Made by a program: the position numbers and the translations under genes. The notes beneath the pieces are model-generated. The model had not been told where the DNA came from. It saw only the letters and a list, made by a program, of their open reading frames with translations, and searched no databases. From Herminiimonas fonticola (GTDB taxonomy: Bacteria > Pseudomonadota > Gammaproteobacteria > Burkholderiales > Burkholderiaceae_D), in assembly GCF_003293745.1 (NCBI RefSeq), contig NZ_PTLZ01000003.1, positions 186,001 through 250,000 on the forward strand: DNA of 64,000 bases. The letters run 5' to 3'. Below are positions 56,997 to 64,000 of this stretch, piece by piece (positions within the stretch are counted from its first letter, which is position 1; every line of letters begins with the position of its first letter).

Positions 56997-58138
56997 GTTG
57001 CCTCCTTCGAGACCAATGTATCACGCCGCCGCCCTGAATTTGAATGCCGTGCAATGAAACCGCGGTCGATCCGATCCTTCCAGCGCCATACCCATGCGCC
57101 TTCCGCGCTGAATCCTCCCCACGACGCAATCGCGTATTGATCCCCACATGCCAGCAGGTACAACGAACGCTTGCGCGGCTTGTAAGTGGCAAGCGGTAGC
57201 CGTTTCAGTGTCGCCAGTAGATTGGCTGCCAGAACGGGGCCAGCATGTACTGCATGCACGCCCGAACGTGCCATCGTCAAATCCTGGCGCGCACAGATAT
57301 CCCCGGCGGCAAATACATTCGCATGTGACAGGCTCTGATGCTGGCCGTTGACGGCGATATAGCCGTGTTCATCCAGCAGTAGCCTGGAAGGTTGTAACCA
57401 GCTGGGTGCGCGTGCACCGGTGGCGGCAATCACGCAGTCGGCCTGAAGAACCGTCGCGTCGGACAACATCACGCCTTGCTCTATCCCAACCGCTTTTTGT
57501 GCATGTAGTTGCACGCCTGCGCGTGCCAACGCAAGCGTCATGCGGCGCTGGACACCCGGAGCGTGCCCGGGTAACAGGCCGCTGTCGGACGCGACCAGAT
57601 CCACCTGCGCATTGGATGCGTTAAGTTGCAGCGCATGGTGGGCCGCCAACGCCAGCTCGACACCCGCAGCGCCGCCGCCGACCACCACCAACCTGTAACC
57701 GGACTGCGCATTTGCGGCAGCCAACACTTTCGGCCACGCGTCGAAGAAGGCATCCAGCGGCTTGACCGGCAACAGCTTGTCGCCTGCCATCTCCAGCCAC
57801 GACACGTCGATCTCGCTGCCGACATCCAGCGACAGCAAATCGTATTCAATATGCCGTCCGTCCGGCAAGCCGACGCAACGCCGGTCGGCATCCATGCCGG
57901 CAATGCGGTCGATCACCATCGTCACGCCGGCCGCACGTGCCAGCGCTTGCAAATCAATTCGGCATTGGGCAAGCGAATAATGACCCGCCATCCAGCCGGG
58001 AAGCATGCCGGAATAATTCTGATGCGCGCTGGGCGTGACCAGCACGACCTCGACATCGGTTAATTTTTCCTGCGCCAATGCCTGCAATACAGATAAATGC
58101 GCATGTCCGCCGCCGACCAGAACCAAACGTTTCATCAA
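56993..58138 (-). CDS. FAD-dependent oxidoreductase (TIGR03169, SelD-N-terminal-like)
   Basis: This 381-residue NDH-2-like flavoprotein has FAD motif RLVLVGGGHAHLSVLQALAQ, NAD motif LVVVGGGAAGVELALAAHHA and AAGDICARQDL near the C-terminal FAD-contact site. The GGGHAHL start and SGMLPGWMAGHY stretch mark the family fused to or found beside selenophosphate synthetase in other genomes. No selD is present here. Electron acceptor unknown; it may reduce quinone or a metalloid compound. It is the second gene of the sigma operon. Confidence 0.85.
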   Translation of the reverse strand: MMKRLVLVGGGHAHLSVLQALAQEKLTDVEVVLVTPSAHQNYSGMLPGWMAGHYSLAQCRIDLQALARAAGVTMVIDRIAGMDADRRCVGLPDGRHIEYDLLSLDVGSEIDVSWLEMAGDKLLPVKPLDAFFDAWPKVLAAANAQSGYRLVVVGGGAAGVELALAAHHALQLNASNAQVDLVASDSGLLPGHAPGVQRRMTLALARAGVQLHAQKAVGIEQGVMLSDATVLQADCVIAATGARAPSWLQPSRLLLDEHGYIAVNGQHQSLSHANVFAAGDICARQDLTMARSGVHAVHAGPVLAANLLATLKRLPLATYKPRKRSLYLLACGDQYAIASWGGFSAEGAWVWRWKDRIDRGFIARHSNSGRRRDTLVSKEAT

Positions 58139-58155
58139 GTAGCCCGCTTTCAGGT

Positions 58156-58611
58156 TCAGCGAAAATGCCGCTGTATCATCCGTTTCGCAATCGCGCGACG
58201 CGCCGGATCTGCCAAGTCATCCTTGCTGATATAGAAGAAAGTGTCCGGTTTGCCAAGCGCCGAAGCGGATTCATTGCCGGCCGCCACCCCAAGGATGGTG
58301 GCCTGCATCCCGGCCTGTTCTGCAAGCCGCGTCAAGTTGCTCTTGCTCGAATCGAAATCCAGCATGGCGGCAAACAACACGGGCGTGCGGGGCGCGTCCT
58401 TTCGCAATTGCGAGAGCACTTCGAATGCCGATACGCCGATCGCCGAGGAGATGGCAAGCGAGATCACCACACCGGCGCTGTTTTTTGCCTGCGTTGCCAA
58501 ATCCGCCATGTTTTCCAGTTTGGCGGCGACATAACCGCCGTCCTCCAGAAAAGGCTTCATTTCTGAAACAATGAACGGGTGCGGGCGTGCCAGCAGAACG
58601 GTCTTGGTCAT
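58156..58611 (-). CDS. Hypothetical protein, first gene of the sigma operon
   Basis: This 151-residue protein starts MTKTVLLARPHPFIVSEMKP and has an alternating alpha/beta pattern reminiscent of a receiver domain. There is no clear phospho-acceptor Asp at the expected place. No family was recognised. It starts 34 bp from the ECF-type promoter and is followed by the flavoprotein gene after 17 bp. Confidence 0.72.
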   Translation of the reverse strand: MTKTVLLARPHPFIVSEMKPFLEDGGYVAAKLENMADLATQAKNSAGVVISLAISSAIGVSAFEVLSQLRKDAPRTPVLFAAMLDFDSSKSNLTRLAEQAGMQATILGVAAGNESASALGKPDTFFYISKDDLADPARRAIAKRMIQRHFR

Positions 58612-58644
58612 GTCAGGTCTCCGGTTTGGTGGAATATAAGGACT

Positions 58645-58673
58645 CAGTCGGCACCGGCGCGTGATTTATTACA
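58645..58673 (-). promoter_or_regulatory. ECF-type promoter motif for the sigma-containing operon
   Basis: On the minus strand, TGTAATA (58667-58673) and CGACTG (58645-58650) are 16 bp apart. The downstream six genes include the ECF sigma itself, so positive autoregulation is likely. Confidence 0.75.
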
Positions 58674-58692
58674 CTCGGATCGGGTATCAGGC

Positions 58693-58721
58693 TGTAATAA
58701 ATTGATTGCGGGCGACGACCA
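58693..58721 (+). promoter_or_regulatory. ECF-type promoter motif upstream of mtnP-like gene
   Basis: TGTAATA (58693-58699) and CGACCA (58716-58721) are 16 bp apart, 32 bp before the ATG. It is divergent from the site at 58645-58673; the two -35 elements are only 19 bp apart. Confidence 0.75.
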
Positions 58722-58752
58722 ACTTGTATCAATCGACCACTTTGGAGTTTTT

Positions 58753-59628
58753 ATGCAACAAGCACTGATCGGCATCATCGGCGGCAGCGGCCTCTATCAC
58801 ATGGAAACATTGCAAAATGCGAAAGAGCATGCCATGGATACGCCTTACGGAAAACCATCCGATGTACTTGTGACCGGTTCAGTACATGATGTGCCGGTTG
58901 CCTTTTTGGCACGGCATGGGCGCGGCCATCGGATGATTCCATCCGAAGTGCCGTACCGTGCCAATATCCACGCGATGAAACAGATGGGTGTGCGGTACCT
59001 GATTTCGATGTCTGCTGTCGGGTCGTTGAAGGAGGAAATGAAGCCATTGGATATGGTGCTGCCCGACCAGTTTATCGATTTGACCAAGCGACGCGACAGC
59101 ACGTTCTTTGGCGACGGCGCGGTTGCGCATGTTTCGATGGCAGAGCCGGTTTGTTCCAGTGTGGCCGATGCGCTTGCGCGTGCAGTCGAGCAGGTGAGCA
59201 CGGACGATCACATCACACTGCACCGTGGCGGCACGTATGTCTGTATTGAAGGCCCGCAGTTCTCAACACAATCCGAGTCGCACTGGTATCGCAGCCTGGG
59301 CGCCAGCGTGGTCGGCATGACCAACATGCCGGAAGCAAAACTGGCGCGGGAAGCGCAGATCGCCTACGCGACATTAGCCATGGTGACCGACTTCGACTGT
59401 TGGCATCCGCACGAAGAACATGTGACAGCGAATCTGGCGATCGCCAATTTGATGAAAAACGCAGAGCGTGCCCAACACATTGCGACTGCTGCGATCCGGA
59501 TTATTGGCAAGGAAAGACCTGCTTCGATTGCGCACAACGCATTGGCTAGTAGCCTTGTTACCCAGCCATCAGACATGACGGCTGAAACCCGTCGTCGATT
59601 AAACACCATAATAGGCGCAGAAAAGTAA
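58753..59628 (+). CDS. mtnP: S-methyl-5'-thioadenosine phosphorylase-like nucleoside phosphorylase
   Basis: ATG 58753 is chosen since the longer frame runs through the promoter. The 291-residue protein has the PNP/MTAP family-2 pattern: IGIIGGSGLY, FLARHGRGHRMIPSEVPYRA, GTYVCIEGPQFSTQSES, GMTNMPEAKLAREAQIAYAT and TDFDCWHPHEEHVT. It phosphorolyses a 5'-modified adenosine to adenine and a pentose 1-phosphate. In this context 5'-deoxy-5'-dimethylarsinoyl-adenosine from ArsS is a plausible substrate, in place of or beside methylthioadenosine. Confidence 0.9.
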   Translation: MQQALIGIIGGSGLYHMETLQNAKEHAMDTPYGKPSDVLVTGSVHDVPVAFLARHGRGHRMIPSEVPYRANIHAMKQMGVRYLISMSAVGSLKEEMKPLDMVLPDQFIDLTKRRDSTFFGDGAVAHVSMAEPVCSSVADALARAVEQVSTDDHITLHRGGTYVCIEGPQFSTQSESHWYRSLGASVVGMTNMPEAKLAREAQIAYATLAMVTDFDCWHPHEEHVTANLAIANLMKNAERAQHIATAAIRIIGKERPASIAHNALASSLVTQPSDMTAETRRRLNTIIGAEK

Positions 59629-59698
59629 GCGACAAATCGCGTCGAAAAGGTACACCTGCCGCCGAGAGAAAAACAAGAACTTCAGGGAGTCCATCGCT

Positions 59699-62662
59699 GT
59701 GAGCAGTATTCACGAAACGGCTTATCCACGCTTCAAACCAGAACTCACGCAACGCGAGCTTGAGGATATCTACACGCCAGGCGAAGAAGAACTGAAATTT
59801 TCTCGGCGCTATGCCCGTAACATCCCGGCCCGGCTGTTCATCATCGTTCTTCTCAAAACTGTGCAGCGCCTAGGCTACTTTGCCATGCTGGCGGAGGTAC
59901 CTTCACCGATTGTTTCATTTCTCGCAAAATGTATCGGCGCTCGATCGGTCACGCAAAAAGAACTGCAGGAACTCGAAAAATCGAATACAAGACAGCGCTT
60001 TATTGAAAATATACGCGCCTATGTCAATATTAAACCAATCACGAAAGAGACCAATCACGCTATCCTGATTGCCGCAACGCAGGCTGCGCAAACAAAACAG
60101 GAGCTGGCGGACATCATCAATGTCGTTATCGAAGAATTGATCCGCCAACGCTACGAATTACCCGCATTCAGTAGTCTCAATCGCACAGCGCAACGCGTGC
60201 GTAATCAAGTCAATGAAAACTATTTCCGCACATTGAGCGATCCGTTGCCAGCAGAGGTCATCACGCAATTCAACGCCATGCTGGACGTATTGCCGACCCA
60301 TCTGACAAGCGGATGGCAGCTGGTAAAACAGGAACCGAAAAAGCCAACGAACACGGAAGTCAGACAATATCTCGATCATGTGAAATGGCTCAAAACGTGG
60401 TCCACTCAATTGCCGCCGGTCGATCATATTCCGATCGTGAAATATGGGCAGTACGTGAATGAAGCGCGGGCGCTCGACGCTGCCGACCTAAAAGCGGTCC
60501 AGCCTAATAAGCGCTATGCCCTCATGGTCGTGCTGTTTCATGCCCAGTTAAGCAAATCGCTCGATGACGCGGTCGATATGTTTATCCGCAAACTCCGAAA
60601 AATACATTCAAGTGCCGAAGAGCAACTGCAGCGCTATTACCTAGAGCACCAGAAACGTGCCGAGAAATTGGTGTCGCAGTTACGTGATGTGCTTGAAGCG
60701 TTTCAGGATGGCGAAACGGACCAAGAGCGCGGCGCGAAGATTGCGGCCGCCATGCATGATGAACCGGAATTATTACTGGCCGAATGCGAAGAACATATGG
60801 CCTATGCCGGCAATAACTATTTGCCGTTCATGCTGGTGCCATATCAGACGCAACGGCCGTTACTGTTGAATTGTTTGGGATTGCTGGATCTGGAGTCGAC
60901 AACGGCCGATCTCTCATTGATCAATGCGATTCGCTTTGTCCTCAAGCATCGGCAAAGCCATAAAGAGCATTTATCCATCGTTGAAGATAATATCAACCTG
61001 AAGTGGATTCCGGAGAAATGGCGCAAACTCGTCACTGGCCAGCGCTCGGGTGCCGTTTCTGAAGTCAATCGCAAGTATTTTGAGCTTTGCGTGCTGACAG
61101 AAGCCATGCAAGAGCTGCAGTCCGGCGATTTGTACGTTGCCAATAGCGATCAGTACAGCGACTACCGTGAACAGCTCGTGGATTGGGAAATTTACCAGGC
61201 GCAAGTGGCGGAATATGGTGCCATGCTCAACTTTCCAACCGAGCCGAAAGAATTTGTAGCCAATCTGAAAACCTGGCTGTCCGATATGGCCAACAAGGTC
61301 GATAACGCATTCCCGGACAACGACCATGTTGATCTTGAAGGAACAGAGATCATTATTCGCAAACACACCAAAGATGCAAAGCCGGCTGCGCTGGAGCAGA
61401 TCGATAAGCACCTGACCGCACGCCTGCCGGAAAAGAATATTCTCGATATCTTGGTCGAGTCTGAAGGATGGCTGGATCTGCATAAACTTTTCGGTCCACT
61501 GTCTGGCTTTGAAGCCAAGATCGATGATCCCCGCAAACGCTTTGTCACGACGCTGTTTTGTTATGGTTGTAACTTGGGGCCAACACAGACTGCACGGTCC
61601 GTAAAAGGAATAAGCCGCAAGCAAGTTTCCTGGCTCAACCTGCACCACATGACGGAAGAGCGTCTGGAAAAAGCCATCGTGCAAGTCATCAACGCCTATA
61701 ACAAATTCCTATTGCCAAAGTATTGGGGCACAGGAAAAACAGCGTCAGCCGATGGTACGAAATGGAACATGTATGAGCAGAATCTGCTATCCGAGTATCA
61801 CATCCGTTATGGTGGCTATGGAGGAATCGGCTATTACCATGTCTCAGACATGTATATCGCGCTATTCAGCCATTTCATCCCGTGCGGTGTCTACGAGGCG
61901 ATCTACATTCTGGACGGGTTAATCAAAAATGAGTCCGACATTCAACCGGACACATTGCACGGGGATACGCATGCCCAAAGTGCACCGGTGTTCGGACTCG
62001 CGTATTTACTGGGCATCAACCTGATGCCCCGAATTCGCAACCTGAAGAAATTGATGTTCTTCCGTCCGGAAAAAACAACCCGGTACAAACACATCAATTC
62101 ACTTTTTACTGAAAATATCAATTGGGATATTATCGAGACACATCTGCCGGATATGCTGCGCATCGTATTGTCCATCAAAGCGGGCAAGATCACGCCGTCG
62201 ACCATCTTGCGGCGACTCGGCACGGCCAGCCGGAAGAACAAGCTGTATTTTGCGTTCCGTGAACTAGGACGCGTGGTGCGAACCGAATTTCTGCTGAAGT
62301 ACATAGGTGATATCGAGCTACGCAAGACGATTCAGGCAGCCACCAACAAGAGCGAGGAATTCAACCAGTTCATCAAATGGCTGTTTTTTGGGAACCAGGG
62401 TGTCATTTCAGAGAACGTACGTCACGAACAGCGTAAGGTAGTCAAATATAATCAACTGGTGGCCAACCTGGCGATCTTGCATAACGTGGAAGCGATGACC
62501 GGGGTGTTGAAAGAGATGCAGGAGGAGGGTCTTCCGATTAGCGAAGAAATTCTCGCTGGACTGGCGCCATACCGTACTGAGCACATTAATCGCTACGGCG
62601 ACTACACGCTCGATCTGGAGAGGAAAGTGCCTCCCATGAATTACAAAACGAGAATCCTTTAA
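59699..62662 (+). CDS. tnpA: Tn3-superfamily transposase TnpA
   Basis: Starts with GTG 59699 after CAGGGAG. The 987-residue protein is full length for the family. The catalytic triad is in place: Asp685 in SADGTKW, Asp756 in HGDTHAQ and Glu886 in NKSEEFNQF. The N terminus carries the DUF4158-type DNA-binding region (FKPELTQRELEDIYTP). It recognises the 35-bp ends, makes 5-bp duplications and yields cointegrates. It ends 23 bp before the right inverted repeat. Confidence 0.97.
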   Translation: MSSIHETAYPRFKPELTQRELEDIYTPGEEELKFSRRYARNIPARLFIIVLLKTVQRLGYFAMLAEVPSPIVSFLAKCIGARSVTQKELQELEKSNTRQRFIENIRAYVNIKPITKETNHAILIAATQAAQTKQELADIINVVIEELIRQRYELPAFSSLNRTAQRVRNQVNENYFRTLSDPLPAEVITQFNAMLDVLPTHLTSGWQLVKQEPKKPTNTEVRQYLDHVKWLKTWSTQLPPVDHIPIVKYGQYVNEARALDAADLKAVQPNKRYALMVVLFHAQLSKSLDDAVDMFIRKLRKIHSSAEEQLQRYYLEHQKRAEKLVSQLRDVLEAFQDGETDQERGAKIAAAMHDEPELLLAECEEHMAYAGNNYLPFMLVPYQTQRPLLLNCLGLLDLESTTADLSLINAIRFVLKHRQSHKEHLSIVEDNINLKWIPEKWRKLVTGQRSGAVSEVNRKYFELCVLTEAMQELQSGDLYVANSDQYSDYREQLVDWEIYQAQVAEYGAMLNFPTEPKEFVANLKTWLSDMANKVDNAFPDNDHVDLEGTEIIIRKHTKDAKPAALEQIDKHLTARLPEKNILDILVESEGWLDLHKLFGPLSGFEAKIDDPRKRFVTTLFCYGCNLGPTQTARSVKGISRKQVSWLNLHHMTEERLEKAIVQVINAYNKFLLPKYWGTGKTASADGTKWNMYEQNLLSEYHIRYGGYGGIGYYHVSDMYIALFSHFIPCGVYEAIYILDGLIKNESDIQPDTLHGDTHAQSAPVFGLAYLLGINLMPRIRNLKKLMFFRPEKTTRYKHINSLFTENINWDIIETHLPDMLRIVLSIKAGKITPSTILRRLGTASRKNKLYFAFRELGRVVRTEFLLKYIGDIELRKTIQAATNKSEEFNQFIKWLFFGNQGVISENVRHEQRKVVKYNQLVANLAILHNVEAMTGVLKEMQEEGLPISEEILAGLAPYRTEHINRYGDYTLDLERKVPPMNYKTRIL

Positions 62663-62685
62663 AAATTCAAATAGTTACAGCCGGA

Positions 62686-62720
62686 TTTGATGAATTTTGC
62701 ACGAATCCCGGCCGACCCTC
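62686..62720 (-). repeat. Right terminal inverted repeat (IRR)
   Basis: Reading inward from 62720 on the minus strand, it begins GAGGGTCGGCCGGGATTCGT and matches the left repeat at 34 of 35 positions. Confidence 0.95.
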
Positions 62721-62725
62721 GTGCA
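62721..62725. repeat. Target site duplication, right copy (GTGCA)
   Basis: It is identical to 29533-29537 and directly abuts the right inverted repeat. Confidence 0.93.
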
Positions 62726-63589
62726 GGGACGCAAATCGGTTTCAGCATAGCGCGGCTTGAGTACGCGCTTGAAAAACAATTTGCGGCATTAGGTGCAACA
62801 GGTAATGCCGATGTGCTGACGCTGAACTTGTCGCATCCATTCATACGTTCACGGACCAACAATCTGTATGGCCTGCTGAGCATAGACCAGAAAAAACTCA
62901 GCGATGAAACTGCTACACCGGTGCAGCAAAGCGATAGAAAAATCAATGCCGTTCACTTTGGGCTCGCCGGGCAGTATGTTGACAAGCTGTTCGGCTGGTC
63001 GGGCTTTAGCGCATATAGAGTGAATGCGACAGCAGGGCATCTTCATCTGGATCAGGCGTCGCTGGCTTTTGATAGCGGCCCTGGCGGATCGAACGCTGCA
63101 GGCTCTTTCGGCAAGTTGAATCTTGATTATCAGCGCACGCAAATTTTCTCTGCAACGTCCAGTCTTTATGCCAGCCTGCAAGCTCAGCTGGCATCCAAAA
63201 ATCTTGGCTCTGCCGAAAAAATGAGTTTGGGCGGCCCCGAAGGTGTCAGGTCATATCCAGTCGGTGAGGGCATAGGCGATGAGGGTGCTCTGGTCAGGTT
63301 GGAGTATCGACATCGCTTGCCGTCGACTGTTGAGGCGATAGGTGCGCCGCTTACTTTGTTGGCTTTTTATGACTATGGTCACCTGCATTTCAATCATGAC
63401 GGTGCGATTAATGCGAATGCTGTCAACAGCACCAGCCTCGGCGCCGTTGGTATAGGAGCGACTGTCGAAAAAATTGGCGATTTTGCCATCAAGGCTTACC
63501 TGGCTTGGCGCACTACCGATGCACTTCCGACGACCGGTGATCCTGATAGAAGTCCGCGTGCCTGGCTATCGGTGCAAAAATGGTTTTGA
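62726..63589 (+). pseudogene. Two-partner secretion transporter (ShlB/FhaC type), 3' half
   Basis: The C-terminal 287 codons of the transporter resume in frame directly after the duplication with GTQIGFSIARLEYALEKQFA. They include the barrel signature LTLNLSHPFIRSRTNNLYGL, MSLGGPEGVRSYPVGEGIGD (the conserved loop near the substrate channel) and the terminal WLSVQKWF ending in Phe, as expected for an outer-membrane protein. An ATG at 62690 inside the transposon end could start translation but would give no signal peptide. The stop lies 12 bp before the exoprotein ATG, showing an original two-gene operon. Confidence 0.93.
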
Positions 63590-63601
63590 GTGGAGTTTGT
63601 A

Positions 63602-64000
63602 ATGAAAACTTCAAGTACTCACGCTTCCAAACACGGATGCCGACTCTGGGCCGTCCAAACGGTAATTGTCAGGCTGTCGCGCAAAATAACTGTGACCTAC
63701 CGCTTGCGCGCACAAAGGCGCTTGTCGCAGTTGATGGCCATCATGCTGACCAGTATTTCTCCGCTTGCCCTGGCTTTGCCTACAGGAGCAGAACTGGTAG
63801 CAGGGCAAGCAAGCATCAGCACGCCGACAGCCAATTCCATGATGGTGAATCAGGCGACAAACAAGGCAATTCTGAATTGGCAAACATTCAATATCGGGGC
63901 CGGCCAATCTGTGCAGTTCGTGCAACCGGCTTCCTCATCGGTAGCGCTCAATCGGGTTGTCGGTAATCAGGCTTCATCCATATATGGTTCGCTGACTGCT
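63602..64000 (+). CDS. FhaB-type two-partner secretion exoprotein, N-terminal part (runs off window)
   Basis: ATG 63602 opens a frame that stays open to the window end (133 codons). An extended signal peptide region is basic (KTSSTHASKHGCRLWAVQTV, then RLRAQRRLSQ) followed by a hydrophobic core ending LALALP. The TPS domain begins with LVAGQASISTPTANSMMVNQ and contains AILNWQTFNIGAGQSVQFVQ and VALNRVVGNQASSIYG, the hallmark of filamentous haemagglutinin N termini. Secretion would need the adjacent transporter, which is split by the transposon. Length and later repeats are not visible. Confidence 0.92.
   Translation, partial: MKTSSTHASKHGCRLWAVQTVIVRLSRKITVTYRLRAQRRLSQLMAIMLTSISPLALALPTGAELVAGQASISTPTANSMMVNQATNKAILNWQTFNIGAGQSVQFVQPASSSVALNRVVGNQASSIYGSLTA

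Overview
The window looks like chromosomal DNA of a Gram-negative betaproteobacterium, probably Burkholderiales/Oxalobacteraceae (Herminiimonas- or Janthinobacterium-like). This is an inference from gene content: outer-membrane secretion genes, Czc metal efflux, Kdp, and a Fur-boxed PepSY operon. It was not tested by any search. No rRNA, tRNA or CRISPR array was recognised.

Left flank (1-28661), core-like. It starts in the 3' part of a class A penicillin-binding protein gene. Next come a GGDEF sensor, a SUMF1-domain protein, peptide deformylase, the complete kdpFABCDE potassium system (with a 30-codon ORF overlapping kdpF), a small heat-shock protein and a TIGR01777 epimerase. A copper ATPase follows, preceded by a CueR-type promoter with a 19-bp spacer. 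A CDF-CzcI-CzcCBA metal efflux block and a Fur-boxed DUF4198-DUF3649-PepSY-DUF3325 operon complete the flank.

Centre (29538-62720): a 33,183-bp Tn3-superfamily transposon of the Tn4651 type. It has 35-bp terminal inverted repeats (one mismatch), 5-bp GTGCA target duplications, TnpA at the right end, and a divergent TnpS (tyrosine recombinase)/TnpT (KfrA-like coiled coil) pair near the left end. It sits inside a two-partner-secretion transporter gene (ShlB/FhaC type). The two halves lie at 28662-29537 and 62726-63589, and removing the element with one GTGCA copy restores a 579-codon frame exactly. The partner FhaB-type exoprotein gene starts at 63602 and runs off the window.

Cargo. (a) An organoarsenical set: ArsM methyltransferase, radical-SAM ArsS, two rSAM/selenodomain-associated transferases, DUF547, a VTT-flavoprotein fusion, thioredoxin and CcdA-like redox proteins, a PiT phosphate carrier, glutaredoxin and an MTA-phosphorylase-like enzyme. 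Together these resemble an arsenosugar pathway. (b) A bufferin-type RiPP operon (DUF2282 precursor, DUF692, DUF2063, DoxX). (c) A second, Cys-repeat exported peptide beside a DUF6969 protein. (d) A mer operon whose merC carries an in-frame stop. (e) An operon encoding an ECF sigma factor and a zinc-finger anti-sigma.

The most striking observation is a shared promoter-like element, TGTAA(C/G/T)A - 16 bp - CGAC(T/C)(A/G). It occurs eight times within the transposon cargo, each time just upstream of a cargo gene or operon: arsM-pit, the Cys-repeat gene, the arsS operon, glutaredoxin, the bufferin operon, patatin, mtnP, and the operon ending in the ECF sigma itself. The transposon therefore appears to carry a self-contained, autoregulated sigma regulon joining organoarsenical synthesis to metallophore-type RiPPs. 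The regulatory link is inferred from sequence only.
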